This document shows, piece by piece, positions 38,296 to 48,753 of a stretch of 64,000 bases of DNA. The translations under genes and the position numbers were made by a program. Source of the DNA: Vreelandella nanhaiensis (lineage in GTDB: Bacteria; Pseudomonadota; Gammaproteobacteria; Pseudomonadales; Halomonadaceae); assembly GCF_003990185.1 (NCBI RefSeq), contig NZ_RZHF01000015.1:248136-312135 (forward strand), read 5' to 3'. Numbering within the stretch: position 1 is the first letter of the stretch; every line of letters begins with the position of its first letter. The notes under the pieces are model-generated. The model ran no database searches. It saw nothing but the letters and a program-made list of their open reading frames with translations, and was not told the DNA's origin.

Positions 38296-40497
38296 ATGTC
38301 AGACACATCACAAAAGAGTACTCCGGAAGAGACAATAGACCTAAGCCGAATGTTTGGTGCACTTTTTAGAAAAAAGTGGCTGATCATTGGCTTTACCGTA
38401 TTGTTCGCTTTTATCGGCATTTTGCACGGCATGCTGGTAACGCCCATTTATCAAGCCGATGCGTTAGTACAAGTTGAAAGACGTAATACCGTTAGTCCAC
38501 TTGGTGCGGTTGAGAGTGTTACCGGCCCAGCGTCAGGGGAGTTCAATACCTCGGCAGAACTGCAGATTCTGCAGTCGCGGATGGTGCTGGGTCAGGTAGT
38601 AGACCGAGTAGGTAGCGACTTCAATATTTCACCAGTGGAACTACCTTTTATCGGTGGCTTGGTATTACGTAGAGGCATACCCCGGCCTGACTTTATGAAG
38701 GGTTACCCGCATGTATGGGGGAATGAAAGTATCAATGTAGCCCGCTTTACTATTGATGATAGTCTCCGAGGGCAGAGATTTACCGTAGAGCGAGGCCCCA
38801 GAGACACCTATTATGTGATGCTAGGGGATAATCGTGTAGGAACGGGTACGCTAGGACGCCCTGAGGTATTTTATGAGGGTGGCCTTGAACTCACTATTGA
38901 AAGCTTTGAGGCTGCCGAGGGAGCGCAGTATGTATTGACTCGCCAGCACAAGCCATCGGCCATTCGTGGCATTGCAAGTCGATTGCAAGTAGCTGAAGTT
39001 GCTGGAGGCGGCACCACAACGGGCATGATTCGCTTAATGATGACTGGGGAGAAGCCGAGCGAGATCATCCGTAGCTTAGATGCCGTAGCACAAACCTTCT
39101 TAACCCAAAATATCGAGCGTCAATCCGAGCAGGCACAGCAAAGTTTAGAATTTCTCCAGCAGCAAGCACCAGAGCTGCGTGAGCAGCTTGATTTAGCGGA
39201 GCAAAATCTTAATGATTATCGTGCCAATCTAGACAGCGTGGATCTCAGCAGTGAGGCACAGGCAGCTATACAGCGTTATATTGAACTCGATACACGACTT
39301 GATGAGCTGGAATTTCAAGAAGCCGAGCTTGCACAACGATTCACGCCCAGCCACCCCAATTATCAAGCATTACTTCGTCAACGCCGACAGATTGAACGTG
39401 ACTTGCAACAACTTAATGCCAGGGTGAACGAACTACCCGCTGCCCAGCAAGAGGTGCTGAGACGCACTCGGGATGTAGAAGTTACTCAAGCTATATATGT
39501 AAATATTTTAAACAAAGTACAAGAATTAGAAGTGGCCCGTGCAGGTACTATCGGCAATATCCGTATCATTGATAGCGCTGTACTCAATGGTCAAGTTGCC
39601 CCTAATGTAGCGCGTATTTTCGCTCTTTACACCGTTCTAGGCTTCTTGCTTATTGTCGGATATATATTATTGAAAGAGCTGTTGAAACGGGGTGTCGAAT
39701 CCTCCGAGCAGTTAGAAAGTGTCGGCTTACCGGTTTACGCTACCGTACCGCTGTCCTCAGCACAGCATAAACTCAACCGAGAACTGAAACGGCGTGGACA
39801 AAAAACGTCGAAAAGTGTGGTGGGGGGCGTGCTGGCTCAACGAGATCCAATGGATCTATCCCTTGAGTCACTTCGGGGGTTACGTACCAGTCTGCACTTT
39901 ACCATGATGGATGGACGCAATAATCGCGTCATGCTGACTGGGCCAAGTCCTGGTATAGGTAAAAGCTTTGTCAGTATTAACTTGGGTGCTATCTCGGCGA
40001 TGGCGGGCAAGAAAGTTCTCATCATTGATGCAGACCTTCGTAAAGGCAATTTGCATCATGCCTTTGGCCAAGCGAGCGCAGGCGGTCTGGTTGAGTTTCT
40101 CAGTGGCGAACTAACGCTTGAAGATATCATTAAGCCCACAGGGATCGCTCATTATGATGTTATTACTCGGGGGGTAGGGGCTAGCAATCCTTCTGAATTA
40201 TTGATGCGGCCTGGGTTTGAACAAGCGCTGGAAGACTTAAGCGAAATGTACGACATGGTAATTGTAGATACCCCACCTGTCCTCGCCGTAACTGATGCCT
40301 GTGTCGCAGGCAAACATTGTGGAACTACCCTGCTGGTAACAAGATTCGATAAAAACTCATTAAGTGAAATACGAATGGCGAAAAAGCGTCTTGAAGGTAG
40401 TGGGCTTGAAATACAAGGTGCAATTTTGAACGGCGTTAAAATCTCCTCTAGAGGCGCGTCGGGTTACTACGGATACGGTACCTACAAATACCAGTAG
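38296..40497 (+). CDS. wzc: Polysaccharide co-polymerase and tyrosine autokinase
   Basis: Inner membrane protein that sets chain length and couples synthesis to the Wza channel. 733 residues: a first membrane segment near 28-50, a large periplasmic coiled-coil part (about 50-440), a second membrane segment near 440-460, then the cytoplasmic kinase. Kinase motifs are Walker A GPSPGIGKS (about 549-557), Walker A' LIIDADLRKGN (about 575-585) and Walker B MVIVDTPPVL (about 654). The C-terminal tyrosine cluster is GYYGYGTYKYQ, the autophosphorylation tail. Confidence 0.95.
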   Translation: MSDTSQKSTPEETIDLSRMFGALFRKKWLIIGFTVLFAFIGILHGMLVTPIYQADALVQVERRNTVSPLGAVESVTGPASGEFNTSAELQILQSRMVLGQVVDRVGSDFNISPVELPFIGGLVLRRGIPRPDFMKGYPHVWGNESINVARFTIDDSLRGQRFTVERGPRDTYYVMLGDNRVGTGTLGRPEVFYEGGLELTIESFEAAEGAQYVLTRQHKPSAIRGIASRLQVAEVAGGGTTTGMIRLMMTGEKPSEIIRSLDAVAQTFLTQNIERQSEQAQQSLEFLQQQAPELREQLDLAEQNLNDYRANLDSVDLSSEAQAAIQRYIELDTRLDELEFQEAELAQRFTPSHPNYQALLRQRRQIERDLQQLNARVNELPAAQQEVLRRTRDVEVTQAIYVNILNKVQELEVARAGTIGNIRIIDSAVLNGQVAPNVARIFALYTVLGFLLIVGYILLKELLKRGVESSEQLESVGLPVYATVPLSSAQHKLNRELKRRGQKTSKSVVGGVLAQRDPMDLSLESLRGLRTSLHFTMMDGRNNRVMLTGPSPGIGKSFVSINLGAISAMAGKKVLIIDADLRKGNLHHAFGQASAGGLVEFLSGELTLEDIIKPTGIAHYDVITRGVGASNPSELLMRPGFEQALEDLSEMYDMVIVDTPPVLAVTDACVAGKHCGTTLLVTRFDKNSLSEIRMAKKRLEGSGLEIQGAILNGVKISSRGASGYYGYGTYKYQ

Positions 40498-40527
40498 GTA
40501 ATGCAAAGCATTTAAAGGAAGATAAAG

Positions 40528-41550
40528 ATGAAGATTCTTGTAACCGGCGTAGCAGGTTTTATTGGTTTTCATACCGCCAGTCGTCTATTAGAAAGAGGCG
40601 ACGAAGTCGTCGGGTTTGATAGCGTCAACGATTATTACGATGTTGATATTAAAGAGCGCCGTCTTGAGGAACTGCATTCCTTATCTGAAAAAACAGGAAC
40701 CCCGTTTCATTTCATCCGCAAAAATCTAGCGGATCAAAAAGCGGTAACAAGCTGTTTTGAAGAGCATAAATTTGATCGTGTTATCCATTTAGCGGCACAA
40801 GCGGGTGTTCGCTACTCCATCGAGAACCCGCATAGCTATGTGGAAAGTAACATCATCGCGTTTACCAACGTGCTGGAAGCCTGCCGCTACGCTAAAACAC
40901 CCCATTTAACGTACGCCAGTACTAGTTCCGTTTATGGTGCTAATACCAATATGCCATTCTCTGAGCATGATGGTGCTAATCATCCCCTTCAGTTTTATGC
41001 AGCCACCAAAAAAGCCAATGAAATGATGGCACATAGTTATAGCCATCTCTTTAGCTTACCGACCACAGGACTCCGCTTCTTTACGGTGTATGGCCCTTGG
41101 GGGCGGCCGGACATGGCGCTATTCAAGTTTACTAAAAGCATGTTGGCGGATGAGCCGATTACCGTGTTCAACCATGGCAACCATACCCGTGATTTCACTT
41201 ACGTAGCTGATATTGTGGAAGGTGTGATCCGAGCCAGTGACCAAATCGCCGAACCTAATGCGGATTGGAACAGCGATGATCCAGACCCAGCTACTAGTAA
41301 TGCCCCTTACCGACTGTTCAATATTGGCAATAATAACCCGGTGAAGCTAAGTGCTTACATCGAGGCGCTTGAGCATGCGTTAAATAAAACCGCGAAGCAG
41401 GATCTCTTGCCGCTTCAGGCAGGTGATGTTCCAGATACTTATGCTGATAGCAGTGAACTCAAAAATGCCGTTAATTACCAGCCTGCAACACCAGTAAAAG
41501 AAGGGGTTGCTAACTTTGTTGCTTGGTACCGTGATTATTATCAAGTGTGA
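40528..41550 (+). CDS. UDP-glucuronate 4-epimerase
   Basis: Converts UDP-GlcA to UDP-GalA for the polymer. The 340-residue SDR protein has the NAD motif [28 protein letters not shown], the Ser-Thr-Ser SSVYG strand and the catalytic YAATKK (Tyr157, Lys161). The [17 protein letters not shown] stretch is typical of the GlcA epimerase group (LspL, WbnF). It directly precedes UDP-glucose dehydrogenase, which supplies its substrate. AAAGGAAGATAAAG is the ribosome site. Confidence 0.88.
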   Translation: MKILVTGVAGFIGFHTASRLLERGDEVVGFDSVNDYYDVDIKERRLEELHSLSEKTGTPFHFIRKNLADQKAVTSCFEEHKFDRVIHLAAQAGVRYSIENPHSYVESNIIAFTNVLEACRYAKTPHLTYASTSSVYGANTNMPFSEHDGANHPLQFYAATKKANEMMAHSYSHLFSLPTTGLRFFTVYGPWGRPDMALFKFTKSMLADEPITVFNHGNHTRDFTYVADIVEGVIRASDQIAEPNADWNSDDPDPATSNAPYRLFNIGNNNPVKLSAYIEALEHALNKTAKQDLLPLQAGDVPDTYADSSELKNAVNYQPATPVKEGVANFVAWYRDYYQV

Positions 41551-41617
41551 TCGCGACTGCAGTTGGGCCCTGTATCTGCGCAATGGTTAAACATACAAAG
41601 AATAGGAAAGGAATGGC

Positions 41618-42955
41618 ATGAACGTCACGGTATTTGGAACAGGATATGTAGGCTTGGTGCAAGGCGCTATTTTGGCTGATGTAGGGCACCACGTTGTATG
41701 CGTTGATGTGGACGCTGAGAAGATTCAGCAACTCAGCCAAGGGCACATCCCCATTTATGAGCCTGGCCTTGAATCACTGGTGCGAGAGAACTATGCAGCG
41801 GGTCGGTTGGAATTCACTACCGACGCAGAGGCAGGCGTTAAGCATGGACAAGTGCAGTTTATTGCTGTCGGAACACCACCTGACGAGGATGGCTCGGCTG
41901 ATCTTAAATATGTCCTGTCAGTAGCCCAAACCATCGCTGAATACATGCAATGCGAACAGATCATCATCGATAAATCGACCGTGCCGGTGGGCACTGCCGA
42001 CAAGGTGAGGGCCAAAGTAGCAGAGGTCCTCGCCAAGCGTAATCGAGAGGATCTGAACTTCGATGTAGTATCCAATCCGGAGTTTTTGAAAGAGGGCAGT
42101 GCCGTTGCCGATTGTCAGAAACCCGACCGAATTATCATTGGCACTGAGAACGAGGCCAGTGTTGAGGTGATGCGCGAGCTGTATGCGCCATTCAACCGCA
42201 ACCATGACAAAGTCATCGTCATGGATGTAAGAAGCGCAGAACTCACCAAATATGCAGCTAACTGTATGTTGGCGACCAAGATCAGCTTCATGAACGAGAT
42301 AGCTAATCTCTCTGAGCTTCTAGGTGCCGACATCGAGATGGTTCGCCAAGGGATCGGTTCCGACCCGCGTATCGGCTACCACTTTATCTACCCTGGAGTA
42401 GGTTACGGGGGCTCATGTTTCCCAAAGGACGTTCAGGCGCTGATTCGCACTGCTGGTGACATCGATTTTGACGCCAAGTTACTAAAGGCCGTTGAAGCTC
42501 GTAACCAGGAGCAGAAAACCACGCTGTTCAAGAAAATACACCGTCACTTCGAAGGTCAGCTTGAAGGCAAGACCTTTGCTTTATGGGGGCTCTCTTTCAA
42601 GCCTAATACCGACGATATGCGTGAGGCACCAAGCCGGGTGCTAATGGAAGCTTTGTGGCAGGCTGGCGCTAAAGTACAGGCATACGATCCAGAAGCCATG
42701 GAAGAGGCGCAGCGTATTTATGGTACGCGTGATGATCTGGCGCTTTGTGGTACCAAAGAAGCCGTCCTGAAGGGGGCGGATGCACTAGTGATTGTTACTG
42801 AATGGCAGAGTTTCCGAGCCCCTAATTTTGACCTCATCAAGTCTCAGCTCAGTCAGCCCACGCTCTTCGATGGGCGCAATATGTTCCAGCCAGCACGTAT
42901 GCGTAAGAAAGGCTTTACCTACTACTCGGTTGGGCGCAATGGTAGGGTGGTGTGA
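41618..42955 (+). CDS. ugd: UDP-glucose 6-dehydrogenase
   Basis: Oxidises UDP-glucose to UDP-glucuronate with two NAD. 445 residues with N-terminal Rossmann motif [12 protein letters not shown], the [13 protein letters not shown] loop, the active site [10 protein letters not shown] (Cys267) and the C-terminal [31 protein letters not shown] precedes the ATG. A 100-base gap separates it from the ABC flippase gene. Confidence 0.95.
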   Translation: MNVTVFGTGYVGLVQGAILADVGHHVVCVDVDAEKIQQLSQGHIPIYEPGLESLVRENYAAGRLEFTTDAEAGVKHGQVQFIAVGTPPDEDGSADLKYVLSVAQTIAEYMQCEQIIIDKSTVPVGTADKVRAKVAEVLAKRNREDLNFDVVSNPEFLKEGSAVADCQKPDRIIIGTENEASVEVMRELYAPFNRNHDKVIVMDVRSAELTKYAANCMLATKISFMNEIANLSELLGADIEMVRQGIGSDPRIGYHFIYPGVGYGGSCFPKDVQALIRTAGDIDFDAKLLKAVEARNQEQKTTLFKKIHRHFEGQLEGKTFALWGLSFKPNTDDMREAPSRVLMEALWQAGAKVQAYDPEAMEEAQRIYGTRDDLALCGTKEAVLKGADALVIVTEWQSFRAPNFDLIKSQLSQPTLFDGRNMFQPARMRKKGFTYYSVGRNGRVV

Positions 42956-43056
42956 TCACCAGCATTAAGATTATAAGACAGTATAATTGCTAGTTTCCCC
43001 ATCAACTGTTGGGCGCACATATCTTATTCTTTTAACTATTGATGGTAGGTTGTTAT

Positions 43057-44853
43057 ATGTTTAAACGTGTTCAACGGCTTTGGAAACTACTCACCAAGGA
43101 GCAGCGTAAAAAACTTCTCAGGCTGCAAGTACTTGTGGTGCTAATGGCCTTTGCTGAAGTAGCGGGCGTAGCCGCGATTGGCCCCTTCATGGCGGTGGTG
43201 GGCGATATCAGCCGCCTGGAGGGTGATGGCACGCTCGGGCAGCTCTATCAGGCCAGTGGCATGGAAACTCCTCGTCAGTTTATTTTTTGGTTGGGGGTTG
43301 CGGTAATTATAGCCTTGACGGGTGCCGCTGCAGTCTCTGTTTTCGTTACTTGGCGGCTGTCACTCTATGCACAGCAAATCGGCGCGGAGCTATCCATCCG
43401 CCTTTTCCAGCACTATATGCAGCAGCCTTGGCTTTTCCATGCTAGTGGCAGCAGCAGCCAGCTGATCAATAAAGTTTCTCAAGAAGCTTCGCGGGTTACC
43501 GGCAGTGTCATCCAACCATTAATGAGGATGAATGCAAAGGGAACTCTAGCGCTGGTGATGACGGCAGCGATCTTTATATTCAACCCAGTGGTGGCGATAG
43601 CCGGTGTGATACTTTTCGGTATAGCGTATTGGGGGCTTTTCCATACGGTACGCAAGCGGCTGGCACGTAACGGCAAGACTATTTCCACCACTAGCAGAGT
43701 TCGCTTCAAGTTGATGAATGAAGGTTTTGGCGGCATCAAGGACACGCTATTACTTGGCCGTCAGGCTGATTTCAATCAGCGCTTTGAAGCGACCAGCCGA
43801 AAATTTGCTAGAGCGAAAGGCGTTACAATCGCACTATCTCAAGTGCCGCGTTACGGAATGGAGCTTCTGGCCTTTGGGGCAGTGATCTTTCTGGTACTGT
43901 ATCTGTTAGCAGCCTACGAGGGCAACTTAGGCGATATTCTGCCGATTTTATCCATGTACGCTCTGGCAGGTTTTAAATTACTGCCAGCCTTCCAGCAGAT
44001 CTACGCCGGCCTGGCAACTATTAAAGGCAACATCGCATCCTTCGATATGTTAGAGGCGGATCTGGCGGCTAGTAAGCACAATACAGAGATCCAGCATGCC
44101 CACAAGGCAGGCAAGCTCACGCCACAGCAGAACATCACATTGGATGGCATCCATTTCTGCTACCCCGGCACAGAGAAGAAAGCACTGAGCGGCTTGACGC
44201 TAGAAATACCAGTAAATCATGTAATCGGATTAGTGGGGTCCAGCGGTTCAGGGAAATCCACTACCATTGATATCCTACTGGGTTTAATTACGCCACAAAG
44301 CGGTGCGTTGAAGGTAGATGGCGAGCCGCTCAGTGGTCAGGCGCTGCGGGCGTGGCAGAATAACGTTGGCTTTGTATCGCAGAGTATCTTTCTGTCAGAT
44401 GCGAGCATCCGGGAAAATATTGCTTTCGGCTTGCCACCGGAAGAGATCGACGATGAACGCGTGAAAAAAGCCGCCAAGATGGCCCTTTTGGATGAATTTC
44501 TGGAGAGGTTGCCGGATGGATTGGAAACAGGCGTGGGCGAGCGCGGTATTCAGCTCTCGGGCGGTCAGCGTCAGCGCATAGGCATAGCCCGAGCGTTGTA
44601 TGATGATGCAGATGTGCTGGTGCTCGATGAAGCGACGAGTTCGTTGGACGGTATTACCGAAAAACTAGTAATGGATGCCATTCATAATTTCGCCGGAAAG
44701 AAGACCATCATCATGATTGCGCATCGTCTGGCAACGGTAAAACAGTGTGATAGTATTTATCTGATGGCCGATGGCAAAGTGATAGACCAGGGCAGCCATG
44801 ACGAGTTAGCGGAACGTAACGACATGTTCAGGCGAATGGCTGAGCATGCATGA
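43057..44853 (+). CDS. ABC transporter, PglK/Wzk-like lipid-linked oligosaccharide flippase
   Basis: Half-size exporter with fused membrane domain (six segments, about 1-325) and ATPase domain (about 350-598). The stretch FGGIKDTLLLGRQADFNQRF is typical of the PglK group, which flips undecaprenyl-linked oligosaccharides. ATPase motifs are GLVGSSGSGKST, LSGGQRQRIGIARAL and VLVLDEATSSLD. I use ATG 43057 (MFKRVQRLW); in-frame TTG 43039 and ATG 43042 lie a few codons upstream. No Wzx-type flippase is seen in the locus, so this protein may do that job. Confidence 0.85.
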   Translation: MFKRVQRLWKLLTKEQRKKLLRLQVLVVLMAFAEVAGVAAIGPFMAVVGDISRLEGDGTLGQLYQASGMETPRQFIFWLGVAVIIALTGAAAVSVFVTWRLSLYAQQIGAELSIRLFQHYMQQPWLFHASGSSSQLINKVSQEASRVTGSVIQPLMRMNAKGTLALVMTAAIFIFNPVVAIAGVILFGIAYWGLFHTVRKRLARNGKTISTTSRVRFKLMNEGFGGIKDTLLLGRQADFNQRFEATSRKFARAKGVTIALSQVPRYGMELLAFGAVIFLVLYLLAAYEGNLGDILPILSMYALAGFKLLPAFQQIYAGLATIKGNIASFDMLEADLAASKHNTEIQHAHKAGKLTPQQNITLDGIHFCYPGTEKKALSGLTLEIPVNHVIGLVGSSGSGKSTTIDILLGLITPQSGALKVDGEPLSGQALRAWQNNVGFVSQSIFLSDASIRENIAFGLPPEEIDDERVKKAAKMALLDEFLERLPDGLETGVGERGIQLSGGQRQRIGIARALYDDADVLVLDEATSSLDGITEKLVMDAIHNFAGKKTIIMIAHRLATVKQCDSIYLMADGKVIDQGSHDELAERNDMFRRMAEHA

Positions 44854-45167
44854 AGCGAGAAAAATTATGGTATTAACCACATAAAATATCTAACTTTCAG
44901 CACTGAGTGCGGGCTCTTAATAAATTGAGCCCCGCTTAAATCATTAATAATCTTAAGTCATTTCAATAATAAAACAGGCCGTGAATAGTGTTACTATATC
45001 CCGCTTAATTATTAATTTATCGACATGGCTTAAAACAGTAAGACATACGTGGCTTCTTTCGCACCATTAACCATTATATTACAAAAAAATTAATAGACCA
45101 GGTGGTTAGCTTGACACTTTGAAGCTTTTCACATTACATTTGTATTAAAATGTAAGGGAAAGTAACA
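44854..45167 (+). promoter_or_regulatory. AT-rich intergenic region with promoter for the next gene
   Basis: A 314-base gap without a gene. A promoter is likely at 45111-45139: TTGACA, 17 bases, TTACAT, with the ATG at 45168 about 25 bases after the expected start site. The GC content falls here and remains low through the glycosyltransferase block. Confidence 0.5.
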
Positions 45168-46070
45168 ATGGAAAAGATACTTCGTGTTGGTAATGCTTAT
45201 CAAAAAAAAATTCTTGCTAGGTTAGGCTATAAACTAACCCGTCTAAAAGAGAGTAAAACAGCAGAAAATAAAGTTTATACCGATCCCTTGGATTCCTTGG
45301 TATTACGTCAGCTGGGATTAAAGTCATCTTTCAAATGCCCGATTGAGCTGTGCCGCCAAGAAACAGGTTTTGGCTTTGGTACTAATCAATGGCATCCTTT
45401 TGTTGCTGCGTTAAAAGAATATGCCAAAAGTGGCGTGAATAAATACGAAGGCTCTATACTTCAGAAGTTTTATCAAAACTGGAATCCTCAAAGTGCTGCT
45501 GAAGTACTGGCAGGATTTAACCAAGCGCCAGAATCGTTCGGGAATTTTCCTACCTATGGCCATTATTTAATGCCTTGGAGAGTGGATTCATCATTAGAAC
45601 GTATGCGAAAAGATGTTGATCAATGGAGTGCAAGAGATTATCAGGAGCATGAGCATCAGCAGCTCAATATGAAAGACGATGGATATAAAAATTACGGCCC
45701 AGTGTCAAGAAGGCTAGGTGAATTCGAATATAACCGATTGGTAAATATTTATGAGAAAATAAAAAGAGAAGGTTATCAGAGGGATCATGGCGATGTCGGC
45801 GTCATGATGATTAAGGACAATAGCGATTATATATTCATGCTTAGAGGAGGCGGAGTACATCGGACAGCCGCATTGGCGGCTCTAGGATATACGACAATTC
45901 CAGCAACATTTATAGTTCAGGATTATTTTATAGATACTAAATATGTTAATCATTGGCCCCAGGTAAAATCAGGATTATGGCAAAGCGATGAAGCAATAGC
46001 TTATATAAAATATTTATTTAACTTTGATAGTTGTAGCTGGGCCAAGCGTAATGCATGTTGGCTGCAATAG
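45168..46070 (+). CDS. ParB/sulfiredoxin-like protein of unknown function in the polysaccharide locus
   Basis: A 300-residue soluble protein that I cannot name. The first 130 residues show no known motif (a Cys at 57 and 62, YTDPLDSLVLRQLGL). The C-terminal half has FEYNRLVNIYEKIKREGY (about 186-203), then HGDVGVMMIKDNSDYIFML and GGGVHRTAALAALGYTTIPA (about 227-246). The last part resembles the G-x-HR motif of ParB/Srx-fold proteins (nucleases, serine kinases, sulfiredoxin). Good ribosome site AAGGGAAAG. It might modify a sugar or a protein, but this is open. Confidence 0.65.
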   Translation: MEKILRVGNAYQKKILARLGYKLTRLKESKTAENKVYTDPLDSLVLRQLGLKSSFKCPIELCRQETGFGFGTNQWHPFVAALKEYAKSGVNKYEGSILQKFYQNWNPQSAAEVLAGFNQAPESFGNFPTYGHYLMPWRVDSSLERMRKDVDQWSARDYQEHEHQQLNMKDDGYKNYGPVSRRLGEFEYNRLVNIYEKIKREGYQRDHGDVGVMMIKDNSDYIFMLRGGGVHRTAALAALGYTTIPATFIVQDYFIDTKYVNHWPQVKSGLWQSDEAIAYIKYLFNFDSCSWAKRNACWLQ

Positions 46071-46206
46071 CACAGCAGTTAAAGGTTGGGATTATTAGAT
46101 AAATGTAGTCTAAAATATCTATAATATATAGATAAAGCAACATAGTTAGCTTGTGATATTTGCTTTTATTTTTTGTAATCGAAATTTTTCGATAATTGAG
46201 AACAAT

Positions 46207-47082
46207 ATGGAAGTAGCACCTTTAGTTTCAATCTATATACCAACTTACAATAGGCTTTCCCTTCTCGAAAGAGCGGTCAATAGTGCTTTAAAACAAGATT
46301 ATAAAAATATTGAAGTTATTGTGGTAGATGACGGTTCGAAAGATGGCACTTTAGATTACATACATCAGTTGTCGCGAGAGGACAATCGCGTAAGGTTAGT
46401 GGAAAAAAAAGCCAAGAGAGGAGCCCCTGCAAGCCGTAATCAAGCAATTAGATATGCTAAAGGGCATTTTATTACTGGGCTAGATGATGATGACTATTTT
46501 CTAGAAAACAGAATTTCTACCTTTGTATCGGAATGGCAGGAAAACGATGTTGCATTATTCTCCGATGTTATCCTTAAGCTGAAAAAAGGAGAAAGAAAGG
46601 TCGTTAGAAAAGATAACGTTAGTTACCAAGATTTACTTCTTTATAATTATGTAGGAAATCAAATTTTTACAACCAAAGAAATACTACAAAAAAGCTTATT
46701 CGATGAACAATTGCCGATGTGGCAAGACCTTGACTGTTGGCTAAGCATCTTGCGCCACGGCGGCTCTATGCGATGCGTGCATGAAGCGTCATATGTGTTT
46801 GATAATTCACATGAGCATGAGCGCATTAGCGACAAACTATTCAGCGAGGCGCTAGTGGCTTGGGAAATAATAAGTAAAAAAAATTACTTTTCAAATGAAG
46901 AGAACCTTTTATTGAAAAGCCACTGTTATAAGTACAAAGCAGACAAATTGAGTTTAAATTATTTCCTGGAAACGTACTTTTCGAATGTTCCAGAAAGTTT
47001 TAAAAGAAAATTACCTAGTTTAATGCTTTCGCATACACGGAGTTGGGTAGGTAGAGCTAAAAGAAAATATTTCAAAAAATAG
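46207..47082 (+). CDS. Glycosyltransferase family 2
   Basis: Inverting GT-A enzyme that adds a sugar to the growing lipid-linked repeat unit. 291 residues from ATG 46207 (MEVAPLVSIYIPTYNR); an upstream ATG 46153 is less likely. Motifs are IPTYNRLSLLERAVNSAL, VIVVDDGSKDGT and the DxD region FITGLDDDDYF. The C-terminal part has WQDLDCWLSILRHGG, typical of this GT2 group. Strongly AT-rich. The donor sugar is not predictable. Confidence 0.88.
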   Translation: MEVAPLVSIYIPTYNRLSLLERAVNSALKQDYKNIEVIVVDDGSKDGTLDYIHQLSREDNRVRLVEKKAKRGAPASRNQAIRYAKGHFITGLDDDDYFLENRISTFVSEWQENDVALFSDVILKLKKGERKVVRKDNVSYQDLLLYNYVGNQIFTTKEILQKSLFDEQLPMWQDLDCWLSILRHGGSMRCVHEASYVFDNSHEHERISDKLFSEALVAWEIISKKNYFSNEENLLLKSHCYKYKADKLSLNYFLETYFSNVPESFKRKLPSLMLSHTRSWVGRAKRKYFKK

Positions 47083-47472
47083 CCAGTGCTGGAATATGCG
47101 TTATAAGAATTTACGTAGTTTCGACAATAATCGTACCATAGTAGCTAGAATAGTTAATGCCGAGCGGATTCTAGATAGCCTCATTAGGTATTTTCTCGTT
47201 CAAAGATGTTTACAATGAGCTTCTAGCGTCCATTCGCGCCACCTCTCTAACTAAAACCATAGTGAAGTTTGCTTTCGCCTGCTTCAGATAAATGCAGGCT
47301 TGAGAGTAACTGCATCGTTGGTCCAAAACTGAACGGATAGTGTTCTGCTTCAGTTTGTATCAAAAAAACTGTTTTATCATAGATATCTTTTTATGGTGCC
47401 GATATTACCACCTACATTGGTGTATTAGCATCATTGGGCGCTATATCTAAAATTATATAAAAGGATTTTTTT
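47083..47472. other. Non-coding gap in the glycosyltransferase block
   Basis: 390 bases with no gene I trust. A 40-codon frame from ATG 47096 to 47218 has no good ribosome site and no recognisable product. The region may be a decayed gene or recombination scar; no inverted ends of an insertion sequence were seen. Confidence 0.5.
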
Positions 47473-48711
47473 ATGAAAACGAGCTTCCAGCAAAGCGAAA
47501 GAATGGTTGTTAAAAATGAGAAGAGCCCAAGAGAGGCTTCTGTAAAAACCAAACTGCTAGTAAATGCTGGAGTTGTTTTTGGGAAAGCAGTTTCTTTAGG
47601 GCTACTTCCAAATTGGTTTGCATATCGTGGAATGCAAAAAGAAACCATAAAGGATTACTTTGATAGAAATAAAAATGAGAAAAATGTTGGTAGTTGTCAG
47701 ATAGTTCATGAAAAGGAAAAAGCCTACAATCCTCTGCCCTGTAATATTGAATCAAGAGAAGATTTACCTGCAGAAAAAGGGTGGTGGGGCTACTCCTTTT
47801 ATGACGTACCTCACCGCTATAGTGGCGAAACCAAGATAGCCACATTACCAAATTGTTTGGTAACTTGGTTTAACAATCCTGATAAAGGGAACGACTACTA
47901 CCCCGCCATCTTAACGGGTGATCGACGCGCCTTAATAATGCGCGAAGTAGCCTATAAGCAACAACATGCACAAGTATTAAGAAAGGCGCCAGAACCTTTA
48001 CAACTTGAAGAGGCAATTTGGGTCACTGAACGAGTCTACCATAACCACTCTCATTGGCTAACAGCTCATTTACCAAAATTGCTATGGCTACATAACCAGA
48101 ACTTGCTTCATAAGGTAATTTTACCACCGAATCGCACTGCGACCATGAACGACTCGCTTCGCATGCTTGGCTTAGATCCAGATGATTTTCTAACATATGA
48201 TGAAAATAAACCGCTATTCGTAAAGCAGCTCACCGTCATGGATACCGATAGGTTCCGCCCTGAACTTCTAAGGTTAGTGCCTTCCGCTTATGGTGTATAC
48301 GAAGCAGATGCTCCCAATAGACGAATATTTATTAGCCGCGCTAAAGCATCCAGACGTAAATTGGTCAATGAAGAAGAAATTTGGTCTTTGTTGGAACCGC
48401 ATGGCTTTGAACGGGTTTTTATGGAAGAGTTAACATTTCAGGAACAGGTTAAATTGATGCAAGAAACATCTGTTTTAATGGCTCCGCATGGGGCCGGGTT
48501 GACAAACATGATGTTTTGTCCTCCAGGAGCCCAGATAGTAGAGATAGCAGATCTTAGTTTTCCAAATCCTAATTTTTATGCTTTGGCATCTGCGATGAAA
48601 CATCAATATTGGATCATAAATGCCCAATCAGAAGGGAATGAGCATCCATTGGAAAAAGATATGTCTGTCAATCCGGTAGCTATAAAAGAAATGCTCACCT
48701 CTTTGATTTGA
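47473..48711 (+). CDS. Glycosyltransferase family 61 (DUF563)
   Basis: Probable capsule glycosyltransferase of 412 residues. The DUF563 part is at about 170-400 with HNHSHWLTAHLPKLLWL (about 192-208), RRIFISRAKASRRK and the hallmark MAPHGAGLTNMMFCPPGAQIVEI near residue 335. AAAAGGATTTTTTT precedes the ATG. It is AT-rich like its neighbours. Bacterial GT61 members are usually in capsule loci; donor and acceptor are unknown. Confidence 0.85.
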   Translation: MKTSFQQSERMVVKNEKSPREASVKTKLLVNAGVVFGKAVSLGLLPNWFAYRGMQKETIKDYFDRNKNEKNVGSCQIVHEKEKAYNPLPCNIESREDLPAEKGWWGYSFYDVPHRYSGETKIATLPNCLVTWFNNPDKGNDYYPAILTGDRRALIMREVAYKQQHAQVLRKAPEPLQLEEAIWVTERVYHNHSHWLTAHLPKLLWLHNQNLLHKVILPPNRTATMNDSLRMLGLDPDDFLTYDENKPLFVKQLTVMDTDRFRPELLRLVPSAYGVYEADAPNRRIFISRAKASRRKLVNEEEIWSLLEPHGFERVFMEELTFQEQVKLMQETSVLMAPHGAGLTNMMFCPPGAQIVEIADLSFPNPNFYALASAMKHQYWIINAQSEGNEHPLEKDMSVNPVAIKEMLTSLI

Positions 48712-48753
48712 ATAAGCAAGAGATGAAAGTTTTAATAATCAAGGATGAATACT

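Noticed and set aside
47096..47218. 40-codon reading frame in the 47.1-47.5 kb gap
   Set aside because: No ribosome site, no recognisable sequence and AT-rich composition make chance likely.
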